From: Escallonia rubra
Lineage: Eukaryota; Streptophyta; Magnoliopsida; Escalloniales; Escalloniaceae
Length of the DNA: 64,000 bases
Reading direction: 5' to 3'
Assembly (NCBI GenBank): GCA_033065855.1
Contig: JAVXUO010002726.1
Coordinates: forward strand, 1 to 64,000
Positions 24,039-36,042 of the stretch are shown here, in pieces. The stretch's first letter is position 1; each line of letters begins with the position of its first letter. The position numbers and the translations under genes are program-made. The notes beneath the pieces were generated by a model. The model was not told where the DNA came from, ran no database searches, and saw only the letters and a list, made by a program, of their open reading frames with translations.

Positions 24039-27000
24039 ATGGATTCAGAGTTCTGGACCACCCGCCTCGCCGCCGCCAAGCGCCAATTCACCCTGCAGAA
24101 CCACCACCACCAGCACCACCTCAACTCCCAACTCGGTGTGTTTTGTTTTGCTCCATTTCTTGATTTTCTCGATTCTGATGTACAAAATCATGTTTGACAT
24201 TTTCTGGGTGGTTTTGTTTTTCTTAGATCGATTGAGTATTGATGATTTTGAGGTGGAAGAGGAGACCCGACCCGATTTTCCATGCCCGTATTGTTACGAG
24301 GACTTCGATATTGGATCCCTGTGCTGTCATCTCGAAGATGAGCACTCTTCAGAGTCAAAAGTAACGGTAAAGTTTCAATATATAGATCTACCAGATATAT
24401 TTAGATTGTGTAGTTGTATTATTCTCCTTATGGAAAGTTTTCTTGTATGTCAATTGTTTAACCTCTATGTGAAGTTTCTTCCTTTCTTTTTTTAAGTTTT
24501 ACTCTTACTTTTGGATGAAAGTTACGATCTTTGCTGGGATTCTATTCGCGAGGGTTCATGAGGAATAGTTTTTTGATAAAAATGCGTTTTTTCCCTTTTA
24601 AACATCAGGGAATATGGGTTAATGGTTGGAGAACGCAAAAAGAAGTTACTATTTTTAGGTTTATTGAGAAGGGTGATGGTGAGAGACTGAGGTCACCCAT
24701 CTTGTTCTTTGGTTGGCCTTAGATATGTTATATCACATGTTTTTTTGCAACAAGTTCGGGGGTGGGGGTGTTTATGTGTGTGTTCATGTTTTCATTTTGT
24801 ATTGCGCTTGCAAATGACACGGCTATGGAAGCAGAAATGTTACCCTGCATTGCAGGCTCCACCGTATCCTCAATGCAATGAATCTTCTTCTACCTGTAAA
24901 TAGAGGAGCCATCTTTGCTCAAGCCAAAGGTGTCCGTTTACATCAGGAAAGTTGAATGTGAAGAAGACCATATAGGAGGTTTTACTCAAATGGCAATGTG
25001 CTTCGCTGTTGTTCAGTATTGATATTGTCGAAGTCGGTTGGACCTCTAGAGAGGAAAAACTGCAAGCTCAAATAAATTGGAAGAGGGCCTGAAAAAACTT
25101 TAGGGAACTCTGTGATGTTAAAGTTGATGATGGAAGGAGTGTAAGAGAAGTTAAGGAGTTAAAGAGAACTTTTTTTTGTAGTGCTAGGGATCAGATTCAA
25201 ATATCTCGGCCTCGGGCCCCTTTATCTACTGCCTTAGAGAGTCCCAAACCACCTCCTTAGGGGAATCCTTATCTAAGTCGGTGCAGAATCTATATTCTGG
25301 AAATTTTCCTCTTAGGTCTGTTTCTAGAAGGGTCTGCAAGGTGAAATTATCTCTGTGCTTCTCACCACTTTTAGGTCTTTGCTGCTCTATGTCTGTTGTG
25401 ACTGGATGATGATTTCTGTCCCATCATATTGCGCCCACTTCCTTGGTTCAGCGTGGGCCAAGTAGTCAAATACTCAGTATGCTAAAAGAAAGCTCCAAGC
25501 CAACCGTTGTTCGGCCGCCTAAATTGGTTGGTTTCAGACAGAGCCAAGTGTTCATTAATTTGTCTAGAACTCGTTTGAACCCTGAAACTCCTCACCTTGC
25601 AGGCTGAGAATCACGTTACTCTTCTGTTCCAGAGGTCCAGGAGACCTCCCAGGCTTATATCTAGGCTAAGCTAGCTCGAAAGAGGGCTGAGAAAGATTTG
25701 AATGCTGCTAACCTAAATGTTTCCAGGCTAAAGAGGCTTCTTTTGACGGTAAAAAGAATTAGATTGCTAAGCTTCAAAAGAGAGCGTCAGAGTTGTAGAC
25801 AAGGGAAAATGATGATGTGAATGTCTTCCAAGCTTCCACTAAGTACAAGGAGTTAACGGATAGTTCCACAGAGGACTCCTTAATAAAAAGACTTTATGTA
25901 TGACAAACAGCGGACTCAGACCAAAAGTGCTCTACTGGTCCTGAGCATGATTCTGGTATCAGACGAGAAGACGACCTTAGTAGAACCCGCCTGAAGAGGA
26001 ATACTGCTGAGAGGTAATCACTAAGCAGGCTAAGGAGGGAAACAACCAACCACAAGCATGGGGCGCCTCACAGTTAGACAACTGGAGTTTCTAACACCCC
26101 TTAGGGGGCATGAGATGTCGACGTAATCAATTACCACAATGAGGGATTTCCATGTGCCAGCAGTAAACATTCTCATACCTGAGTTTCTACATCAGGGAGG
26201 ATTTACCTGGCATAGTAGATGGGCTTATATCCTTTTCCTTCCTTGTGACTAGTTCGCACTCAAGGCTACACAGTTGACATCTAGATAGAGGAATAGTCCC
26301 GATCTTATGTTTTCTGATTGTGGATGTTGAGATTCCTCTTTAGTTTTTTAAAAGTAGGTTTGGCACTTGTCTGTCCGTTGAAAATCTTTGGCTCTCCTTT
26401 TAGTCTAGAAGAAAGGTGGACACCTTTTGGCTGATATGGGACCCAAAAATGAATGGATTAACTCAGAACTAGTAGTACTTGTTCTTCAACCTTTAGAAAG
26501 AAACAGGAGAGTTTTTCATTCCACTCAGAACTAACGTGAATTGATTCCCTATATAGTCCTAGCTTTTTTTCTTAGATTTAATCAGTCAAGATGGATTGAG
26601 ACAGTTTCTTTATTGATCAATTTGGTTGCAGTGCTTGGTTAGGTTGCAAACCTTTGCCGGAAAAGAATATTGTGAAAAATCAATAGCTACTTCCCCCATC
26701 GCTTACTATTTTAAAAAATAGAAAAGAAAAGGAGAAACGAAAGAAAACAGAGTGAGCATCTTTTATAGATAAGTACATCTTAACCAATTGTATCTAACAC
26801 TGTATCCACTTTTTTATTGCAGGTTTGTCCCATCTGCTCTGTTAAAGTTGCAAAAGACATGTTAAGTCATATTACATTGCAACATGGACAATTCTTTAAG
26901 ATATCCTTTTGAAATGGAAAAGCATTACTTGTATCTTCTGGTTTAACTGTCAACAGTATGCCTATGTTGCGACACATTTGGTTGGTGACGATATTCCTTC

Positions 27001-28247
27001 TGGAGTTTTCTTAACCTAAGATTACTTGCAGAGACGTCGTAGATTACGTAGAGTTGCGGTACCGAACAGTCAGGCATTGTCCCTCCTGGGAAGGGACCTT
27101 AGGGAGGCCCATCTACAGGTGCTTCTAGGAGGTGGTGGATATCGGTCAAACAGTGCTACTGCATCTACTGCACCTACTGATCCGTTTCTTTCCTCTCTTG
27201 TTCTGAACTTTCCTGCATCTGAAGCGGAAGAAATCTCAAAATCTATTGCCAGTGTCGAGGACACTTCTACAAAGAGTGTGGCACCTCAACATATTTGGAA
27301 ATCAAGGTGGTCAATTCACTTGTTCTAACTACTCCATAAGAAAGAATATAAGCTTCTTATTTACGTTTTAGTATCTAATTGACTCATTTGCTAATTGCTA
27401 AAATTCACGTCACTTGTTACTCAAGTACTGTGGACCATACTGAGCTACAGACAGTATTAGTTGATATTAGAGTGCAGCCCTCATGCTTGGTGTTTTGAAG
27501 TATGCTTTTATGGATTGTCTTGTTAGGCAGCATTCTTGATAAAAGATGGCTGTCGGTAATATGTGGTGACTGCATTTAATTATATGTCACTAGAGAGCAA
27601 CGGGGAGATGGCCGAAGAATTGATACCCATCTCAGAGCCAACTTTGACCCCAAAGCATAAGCCAATAGGTCTTGGGTCTTGGTGTGTGTCAACCCTTCAA
27701 ATTAAACTAATTTTTAGGACGTGGGATGGGACTAGCCACATAATGCTCTATACGTCGAGTTGTGCATCTTCAGGCTTTTTCTTTTTCCTTTTTCCAAAAA
27801 TTGTCAGGAAATATTAGATATCAAATGTTAATAACTATAGTTGGTGTCCTTATCCAATTTATAAAATTTATGTCATTACACCGGTGGTGGTTGTTATTGT
27901 TGGGACGTTTTGGAATGCTTCTATAATCATGTTCGAGATGCTGCTTCTTTATAGGATATGCATCAAACCAGGTTTAATAGGATCCATCATTTTTCTTGCA
28001 CGTCTGCGAAGGCTGTTAGATTAATCTTACCTTGTGATGGGGAGGCATTATCTCACCCCATGTTTGATGCACATGAGCATGGTCCTATTAATTTAGAAAG
28101 GTTTTTAACAACTTCCCTCCTCTCTACCCCCATTGCAGTTATGATCCGTCTTTAAGTTATGAAGAGCGGGAAAAAAGAATGAAACAGGCGGCAGGAAGAG
28201 CAGTTTTTCTCCAAGATCTGCTCGTCTCTACTCTGTTGACCGACTAG
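24039..28247 (+). CDS. Drought-induced 19 (Di19) family zinc-finger protein
   Basis: Five exons, 24039-24135, 24227-24366, 26823-26900, 27026-27306 and 28139-28247, make a 234-residue protein, the normal Di19 length. The zf-Di19 domain has two atypical C2H2 units, C52/C55/H67/H72 (CPYCYEDF...HLEDEH) and C81/C84/H95/H100 (CPICSVKV...HITLQH). A basic LQRRRRLRRVAVP block from residue 106 is a probable nuclear signal. The Di19_C region runs through SLLGRDLREAHLQVLLGGGG to the closing SYEEREKRMKQAAGRAVFLQ and DLLVSTLLTD. Di19 proteins are nuclear factors induced by drought and salt. Intron 3 is AT-AC rather than GT-AG; without it the frame cannot be joined. Intron 2 is 2.5 kb and carries degenerate coding-like sequence. 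Confidence 0.93.
24367..26822. other. Di19 intron 2, with possible degenerate retroelement sequence
   Basis: GT-AG intron of 2456 bp. The segment from about 25170 to 26560 has coding-like composition in several broken frames, including a charged Ala/Lys/Arg/Glu-rich stretch at about 25660-25800 that could be a decayed coiled-coil or gag-like region. Stops and frame changes are frequent and I cannot identify a family. Confidence 0.35.
26901..27025 (+). other. U12-type AT-AC intron of Di19
   Basis: A 125-bp intron. The 5' splice site ATATCCTTTT matches the U12 consensus exactly. The branch-site match TTCTTAAC (27008-27015) is followed by the terminal dinucleotide AC at 27024-27025, only about 11 nt from the branch adenosine. 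Removing it joins HGQFFK to LQRRRR in phase, as expected for the family. No GT lies near the exon end, and reading on gives a stop within four codons. Confidence 0.93.
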
Positions 28248-30724
28248 TTGAAGTTGTAAGTTCATGCAAAATAATGTTAATTGCTGTTGTTCTGTAATTA
28301 CGATAAGGGGCGATCCAGGGATGATTTGTAGTTTCACTTTGTTCAACAACCCAGTTGGTGCCTCATTGAATGTTTTATAGAAGCAGCAGCATGTGCGCTC
28401 AACCTTAAAGTGCATCCGTTTGATCCTCTTGACCCGAGATATCCTGCTCTAGTGCTTTTGGAAGATAAGATAATTTTCTTTTTCTCGGAAATTTTAGTTT
28501 AGGGTATGGTTATAACCAGAAAATTCCAGATAGATCCTCGTGCTCTGATTTGTTGTTTAGGCAGATGAAATCATGTCAGAATCCTATTTCCTAATGCTGA
28601 ATTGATCTATATATGGGAATAGAAATGTTGTTTTTCGGCAAGAACAGTGTGTTTTCCAAAACTTTACAAGTGACTGATTAGTCCGAAATAGGTATCTACA
28701 CCGAATTTGATTCGATAAGTAATGGGTGCAGATGGAAATGAAATGAAATTTCAGGAAAAAGCAGCTCCATCTTATATGTCTACATGTACAGTAGATTTGA
28801 GGTGTGGAGAAATATCACTGTTAGAGTGAAACATGATTGCAGGGTCTTTGTCAAAGAGGCTGAAGAGGATGCCCCTGGTGCAACTTATCAGTTAGAGAAA
28901 AGATTGAAGCTCATCTGTGTTGTTTGCTCCCTGCCAGAGAAGTCTTGTTTGCTCATCCTGTTGTTTGCTTGTGCAAATCTTTTCTCTGACTGGGTCGTGG
29001 AACTTTTTTATGGAGCAGCCAATTGTGCATCAGAAGGCTGAGATGTTTGGGATTGATTCTCGGAAGTAAATTCAGAAATCTTAATCAACTCTTAAAATCA
29101 GCTTTAAGCTATCGATGAAGCTTCGATGAAAGTACTAAAAGCAGTTTCAATACAGCGAAAGACCGAAAAGTTTGTGCTTCATTAATATGTACTTAAGGTC
29201 TTTGTATTTATTGGGGATACTCGGGTAGTTTAATTAGTCAAGTCTGATTATGAAACAATGATTAATCCGTAATATCCATTTTTTTAGAATATTATTTAAT
29301 TAATTTTCAGCTTCTTCTGAAAATTATCATCTTGAACCATTCAAACATAAACAGTACATCAAAAGAAATATGTGGCATGGCCAAGTTGGGAATGGGATTA
29401 GCCCTTGTCACCAAACTGTCTCGTGACATTATTGTCGTATGCTAAACTGCACAGAATTATAGTCATGACAATGACACAAAGGGAGTATTGGCTGTTGTTC
29501 CAACATTGATTCTACCCAACAGACCAAAGTTTTCCAAACACAAAATCGACATGGGACGGTGGCCGACGAGGACGACGGCGGTCGGTGCAATTACAAAATT
29601 TGGAGGAATTTCTTTTGGTGCAATTACAAGTGGACACTGTGTCCACTTGAATTCTAGGTCCCCAGCAGGACGCCATTATTGGATTAGATAGGATGGGGAT
29701 AGTGGCAAACTTTTTTATGCATATTTTGACAATCCACTTGCTATTATTACAAATAGTTAATTTCTTTAACTCGTCCACGAACATCTTAGGGTGAAAAAGT
29801 AAAAGAACACATAAAAGCTAATAAAAAGTAGAATTGATTTGGTTCTACCAAAATTTTGCGACGGACATGGTTTATTGGCTCAGACATAACTTCTTGATAT
29901 CCTCGTGTCGTGTTTGGTTACCATTTTTCTGGTGTTGGTTTTGATGCATTTGAAAATATGACAGATAATGTCTTTAGAGAGAAAAGGGGAAAAAAGAAGA
30001 AGAAGAAGAAACATGTATTTATTTGTTTGGCTTTTATATTCAGAATTTCAAAATTAACATTACTTCACTGTAATACTGTCTCAAGTATGAAAACTCCTTT
30101 ATGTTATTTGAACTCTATTCTTCAACGCATGTAATGGAAAAATGAACAGAGGTAAAATTTTGCAAAGAGTAGATGAATACTCAAATTGGTGTTCTTGAAA
30201 ACACAATTAAATCGAAACGTTAGTATCTACAAAATCTGTAGTGGCAACAATTAAGTACGAGTAATAACAAGCTGTGTGATTATCAATTCTCCCAATATGT
30301 ACATAAATTTGCAAACGATATTGCATTGTTCGGAAAAAGGTAGGATATCAACAATCTACAAGCGACAAACATATCATAAACTAACATCTTGTCTTCGTTA
30401 ATCTTTTCTTGTATCACGTTATTCAACTGATCACGTCAACAGTACAGCACAAAGCAACATCTAATGCACCATCACACGCCAACAAGAGATGATCATTGAA
30501 TTTGTCAAACTGTCAAAATAAATGGTAGGGTGTCCATCTGCCTATTGAGTTGTAGCCTGGTACAAAAGTCACTAACTCGGACAAGGACCATACACCATAC
30601 TGAACCATTTTCCCCTTTCTTAGATTCTCTCTGCATAAATACGGCAACGTAAGACGAGACCCAAACGTTGGTTGTCGTTGGAGGTGTACGTTTGTTGGAT
30701 CACGAAACCAAAAGAAGGTTAACC
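28248..30724. other. Between Di19 and the micro-gene, no gene seen
   Basis: The Di19 3' UTR is expected in the first few hundred bases. Short open frames at 28784-29041, 29488-29691 and 29910-30134 have no recognisable content. A TATA-like GCATAAATA at about 30634 precedes the next gene by some 90 bp. Confidence 0.5.
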
Positions 30725-32699
30725 ATGGTGGAGCTGTTTCTTCTGGGGTGCACCGGAGTCGTCGTGTTCCTTCATGGCGTCAACTTCTTCTTCCACGCTC
30801 TGTCTCATCACATGGCCTTTCGGTCTCTCAGGTACTTCATCCCTTTCTGTGTGCCTGCAGTTTCCATGTTATGCCAGTATTAACTTCCTTCAAGAACTAT
30901 GGGGAAACTTGGGAGTTAGGGGGTGATCATGTTAGAACAGAAATTGATCTCTCAATTTTTCCCCTTGAATTGGCATCCAAGATGATCGATATATATATAT
31001 CTCTGTGGAAGTCAATGTAAATGTTAATTGGCTATTTGGATTCGTGCTGTATAATATATGACTGTTCGTTTAGTCACTTTAGCGACAAAAGTGGACCTCA
31101 AACGGCTAATGTGGAGCTCAAATATCGATCTCTCAAGTTTGAGCTCTGCTTTTCACCATGTTAGCTCATTTGGTCGCTAAAGCTCTTAAAGTATTGACGT
31201 ATAGCCAGTTTAGGATTGAAGTGAAGCTAAAAAGGCTGATATGGAGCTCGAATATCTATTTCTAGAAATAAATTTTCTGTCTTGTAAAGTTACCCTTTAG
31301 TTTAGAGAACTATTTGCTCTGGTTTGATTTATAACGTTTTGGAATACCAGGGGCGGAGCCCAAGCATGACAGGGGGGGCCATGGCACCCCCCCCCCCCCC
31401 ACCCCACCCCACCCTATAGTTTGAGAAATTTTTTTTTTTTTTGCTGTCTTAAACAATAGATAAATATGTTTAAAATATTTACTAAAATGTCAATATATTA
31501 TAAATGAATGTATTAGAGTTTCATTTTGTTATGTTATTTACTTTTTTGTGCCGCCGGCCGTTGTAGTCTTTATCTTCTTCGTTCCTTTGTCCATCTTCAT
31601 TTTTTCAAATTATAAATCATCATATTATAAAGAAAAAACTAATAGATCAAGGTTAGTTATTTTTTTTTTCTTTTTTAGTTTAAATTCTTATAATATGTTA
31701 TACATAATTATTATCATCATACAATTGGTAATCACACGTAATACATATATACAATAAGAGTCAAGCTTAATTCATCCAAGATTAATAGTTGGTTGTTGAC
31801 TAACTTTATCAAGTTAAATAAATCACTATAAATAGTGATATTATATGATTATTAGTCAAATTGAGCAAATCTATTTTATATTTAACGTATTCAATCGTAA
31901 CGCGAATTCTTTTATGTTAGGCGTCAATTTTTTTTATGATTTTTGGTCCCGGGGGTTGAACTTCCTGGATCCGCCCCTGTGGAATACTACCGGAGAATTA
32001 CTAGTTACAACTTGAGCTCCACAAACTTTGGTACGAGCTCCAAAATTGTTGCTAATGACCGTCGTTAGAGCTCTAAAAAGTGTCTAAACACCATATGTAA
32101 CAAAATGGTATGTAATACTTTCAACGACCCTTTCAAAGCTCAAAACACCGACCGATATCTACTTGCTCTTCTAGAGAGCCTCTCTCTGGCGGTAGGTCAG
32201 CTATCAAAGGCGACACATTGCACTCAAGCGCCACCACTTGAGTTATTTCTTCACACAATGGGCAATCTCTTTTACCAACTGGTGTAGACAAGCATACCAG
32301 AGTGTAGATATATAGACATTTCCAGGCTCCAGCAACTAATCTTCAATTGCTCTTTCCTTAATTAGTGTAGTAGGATTTGTTGGCGAGATATCTATTTTGA
32401 CACCCTCGTTGCTTATTCATACCTCTTTTGTCGCTAAAAAGATTGACGTTTTGTCTTGAGCATACTTTTTAGCAACAATAATTAGGAATGTGAAAAAACA
32501 TATTAGCGTGTGAAAATAGGCGTTTTGTGAGTTACTCCTAATTACTGCACTTTCAAGAATGTGGTCTAGAGTCATAATATTACATTACTATTAACTGATC
32601 AGCAGTAGCCAATATCCAGCGTTTGGTTAGCTCTATTTGAACAACAACATGATGTTTTCTTTCTTTTGGTTCAGTTTCTTGGGATTTGTTGGCTGGTAG
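30725..32699 (+). CDS. 43-residue membrane-like peptide, two exons
   Basis: Exon 1 is 30725-30831 and exon 2 is 32675-32699, joined by a GT-AG intron of 1843 bp. The ATG has a strong context (TTAACCATGGTGG). The product begins MVELFLLGCTGVVVFLHG, continues FFFHALSHHMAFRS and ends LSFLGFVGW. One hydrophobic segment covers roughly residues 3-24. I believe this is a conserved plant micro-protein but I do not know a function. Without splicing, the frame would end 17 codons later at 30883 (52 residues), so the exon 2 assignment rests on phase, splice sites and the plausible C-terminus. The intron contains a 632-bp hAT element. Confidence 0.6.
31348..31979. mobile_element. Non-autonomous hAT element with perfect 8-bp TSD
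   Basis: A 632-bp element with 13-bp terminal inverted repeats CAGGGGCGGAGCC and GGATCCGCCCCTG (one mismatch), flanked by a perfect duplication TGGAATAC at 31340-31347 and 31980-31987. The interior is AT-rich with a C13 run near the left end and no transposase. Confidence 0.88.
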
Positions 32700-33401
32700 A
32701 GGCCAGAGATGATCAATTTGGAAGCTTGCATGAAGATGTGAGGGAGGTAGCTTGCACCTACCGGCACGCTTGAATATTCATTTCGAAGTTTGGAGCAAAT
32801 GGAAAGCACTAATTAGATTCAAGGGGTAACTCTCATGGACAATGTATTCTTAGATTTTAACAATTCACAGATCAAGTGTGATCTAAAAGCTATTGTATGT
32901 GAGTATGGAAGGCATCTTGCAATCCTTGTAAAGTATGACAATGGAGACTCTTTCACACAATTTCCCCACATGGGTTTGTCGCTATTTTCAATCTTTTACT
33001 TCAACTATCTTAGGCAAGTCCAAGGAGAGCAAAATGAACTACAAAGTACAAGGAAAAGAATCAGCTGGCAAATTTTCTTTTTTGGTCCATAAGTATATTG
33101 TTTACAAAGTAAGAGCCCTTCGAGGCAAAAGCCCTCCATACGTATTCCTAAACAAGAAGGAAGGGAGTGAAGTGACCAAAACCAACAGATGCACTGATGT
33201 CAAGGCTAGCAGGATTGCCTGATAAAATATTTCACAGAGATTTTGTTCTTTAAAGCTCCGACAGAACTTTAGAGGTGAAGTTCATGCTATAGCTTTCGAG
33301 CAGGGGATACATTTAGAAGCGAAACTGATAGATACTGCAGTTGAGCAACGTAAAATTAGCACGATTTTGAAAAACTCAATTGGTTGACACCTTTGTGTTT
33401 T
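32700..33401. other. Downstream of the micro-gene, no gene seen
   Basis: Probable 3' UTR of the 43-residue peptide gene, then unremarkable sequence. Overlapping short frames at 32835-33222 have no recognisable domain. Confidence 0.5.
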
Positions 33402-33671
33402 AATGGCTAAATTACAAATAACCCCCTAAAGTTTGCAAGTTTTTATAAATAAAAATCTTAACCTTTCAATTTTAGGATTTGAAACCCTAACAATTTTTAT
33501 AATTTAAAACCATTGAGTCCAAAATCGCATGACGGTCAAAATCAAGTGGGTAAACGTTTATTTGTGCAATTAACGTGAGTTTTCCAAGGGCAAATTTGTC
33601 TAACTTATTTATACATTTTTTTGCCTTCCCTCACTAATTAAACCAACACCACCGAACCACCACCGTCCACC
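33402..33671. mobile_element. Mutator-like TIR element, left end
   Basis: The end CTAAATTACAAATAACCCCC and the next 60-80 bp closely match, in inverse orientation, the segment ending at 39866. Shared blocks include ATTACAAATAA, AAATAAAA.TCTT and TTTCAATTT. The element is interrupted at 33671 by a hAT insertion. No target duplication is clear. Confidence 0.55.
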
Positions 33672-34480
33672 CAGTGTTATAAAAGGCGCGCCTAGGCACA
33701 AGGCGCAGCTAGGCGCACACAGCGCTCCTCGCCTAGGTCTAGGCGTAGCGCCTTCAATAAGGCGCGCGCCTTGTGCGCCCAGGCGCTCAGGCGCTAGGCG
33801 CATGGCGGGGCGGGAGGCGCAAAGCTAGGCGCACGATGTGTAACCGTTCGATTTGGCTTCTTGTCTTCACGTGGACTGTTGATTTCTCTTTTAATATTTT
33901 TACCCTTTTTGTCTTTACCAAGTCAAAACACTTTTTTTAAGACTAAAATATAAAACCTAACTAATTTGTTAGCGATAAAACACTTTTTATCGCTAATTGC
34001 TCACCAACTACGTTAACCTTTCTGTGAAAGCTGTTGAAGACAGAGCACACATGGCTAAATTAGGAGACCTAACTGATTTGTTAGCTTCACTTTATATTGT
34101 TCACAAGGCCAAAGCTCAATCTTGAGAAAAGATTTGAATTTTTAGTCCCTATATTATGCCCATTCCCATTGAGATCGATCTTATTTTTAAAAGCATAATT
34201 TATTTTTATTGTTGGAAGCTTGTTAAATTAGAATGTTGGTATTTGAAACTTTCTCTAATGTTTAGAAGTTTGTTAATTGTCATGTTCTAAATTTTTTTTA
34301 CTTAATTTTTTTATTTAATGCACTTTTTTTTATATATATTTTAATATTGTGCCTTGCTTCGAAAAGGGGCGTGCCTGCGCCTTGCGCCTTGTGCCTAGGC
34401 TCTAGGGACCTTTTGCGCCTTGTGCCTAGGCTCTAGGGACCTTTTGCGCCTTAGGTGCGCCTGCGCCTTTAATAACACTG
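33672..34480. mobile_element. GCGCC-rich hAT MITE nested in Mutator-like DNA
   Basis: An 809-bp element beginning CAGTGTTATAAAAGGCGC and ending GCGCCTTTAATAACACTG, flanked by CGTCCACC (33664-33671) and CGTCCACA (34481-34488), an 8-bp duplication with one mismatch. Subterminal zones are packed with GGCGC/CTAGGCGC motifs. The interior is AT-rich and non-coding. Confidence 0.85.
34384..34445. repeat. 31-bp tandem duplication inside the hAT MITE
   Basis: Two identical 31-bp units at 34384-34414 and 34415-34445, each starting GCGCCTTGTGCCTAGG. Confidence 0.9.
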
Positions 34481-34488
34481 CGTCCACA

Positions 34489-35220
34489 ACCGCCGGCTCT
34501 TTCTTCCCTCCCTCACTTGATCCAACTTTCCTCCTCTACTAGAAATTACTAGTTTTGATGACATGCGTTACACACAGGAGCAACAACTGCCAAAGTATTG
34601 ATTGAGAGATTTCGTACTTAGTAAGCCTAATAACAACAATAAAATTGGTAGTGACAAAAAAAATAAAAACTTTTTCATCTTTTTATATGAGTTTCCCTAC
34701 CAATTTTTGTCATTAAAAATGAACTTGAGTATGAAAAATAGTACTCGTATATGAAATTATATAAATAGTCTGTCCCAACAAATAGAAATAATAGTGATGA
34801 TTCTAAATATAATAACCCATGTGTTAAGGTTTGTGTTACTCAAACCCACCAAGAAAAGAGTAAAGATATGTAACAAGTGATTGAAAATAAAATGGGAGAG
34901 TAAACTGTATATATAAACTTGTAATAAAATAAATAGAGGGAGATCATCTTAGTTAGAGAGAAAAACTGATAGAGAATATTAGGTTTCTCTAAACAATAGA
35001 AAATATTTAAGATTAAAGGGAATACATAGATAACTACTTTTGGCAAAATCTTAGGAATTAATAATATTGCAAAGATATAAATAAAATCTTTAAATGGGAC
35101 ATGTGGACATAGAAGAGAGAGAAATATAGAATCTGTTTAATTTGTTGAATTTCAAATGATAAAAAGAAATTCAAATCAAATTCAATAAGAGAGAGGGAGA
35201 GAGAAAAAAGGAACCTAATA
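34489..35220. other. AT-rich spacer
   Basis: Continuation of the sequence that hosts the hAT MITE, then AT-rich DNA. No gene seen. Confidence 0.5.
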
Positions 35221-36042
35221 TAAGATTATTTGTAATATAGTCTTTTTCGAGTAAAAACCTAAAGACATGAAAATGAGTAGGTCTACTTTGTCTGGAATCT
35301 GGATGAAAGGGAAACCAAATGGAAATGTATAGATTTACTTGTTCTTCATGCTCTACATGTGTATGATTAAAAGTCACTGATTTGGGATTAGATCACAACA
35401 CTTTCTTCTTTAATTTCAAATGGTATATTCCTTCCTCCAAGAATGGTAGTTTATCATTTTATCTATTCTTGTTTCTTTTATTATAAATAATGTTATAAAG
35501 TTGTTTGTGGAGTAGGTCACGTTTAAATTCTCAAGAGAAAATGTAAAATCTATTTATTAGGGTGGTGGAACAAATAGCTCAACACACGAATTAATTATCT
35601 ATTATGATGGTTGTACATCTACTTTATCTACTATTTTCTTGATTCACCGTTATGCTTATTCATTAAATTCCTCATTTTCTTTAAAAAGTAGTCAATCCGC
35701 ATATAGCAATTTATTGAGGACACTTCTTCATAAAGGACGTTGAGTTCTTATACTTGTTGCTTCGATGAGGTGACACAAGTCTTCTTTTATATAATCTGAA
35801 GAACAAGAAATTTGGCTTTGTGGTTCCCCTTTATATATAATAATAATAAGCTTTGGGATTATGAATTTATGCCACTACATACACTTTTGTCGCTACAAAT
35901 GCTGAGCAATTTGTCACGATTTTGAAAACATTCTCATGCAGATACGATCGATTATTACCTAAACAAGGCACCTAGACTCTTTTCTCAATAGATCTTCTAT
36001 GTCTGAACAATGATAAGTTAGTGCAACGTCCAATGCGTTAAG
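35221..36042. repeat. 0.8-kb direct repeat, copy A1
   Basis: Closely similar to 39845-40669 with scattered substitutions and small indels. Both copies start TAAGATTATTTGTA and end CAACGTCCAATGCGTTAAG. Here the copy abuts a gypsy pol fragment directly. It has no TG...CA ends and no primer-binding site next to it, so it is not an LTR. Confidence 0.9.

Noticed and set aside
26901..27033. A GT-AG or AG-acceptor model for Di19 intron 3
   Set aside because: No GT occurs at or near the exon 3 end, and using the CAG at 27029-27031 as acceptor would drop the conserved Leu-Gln. The AT-AC model fits both ends and the branch site.
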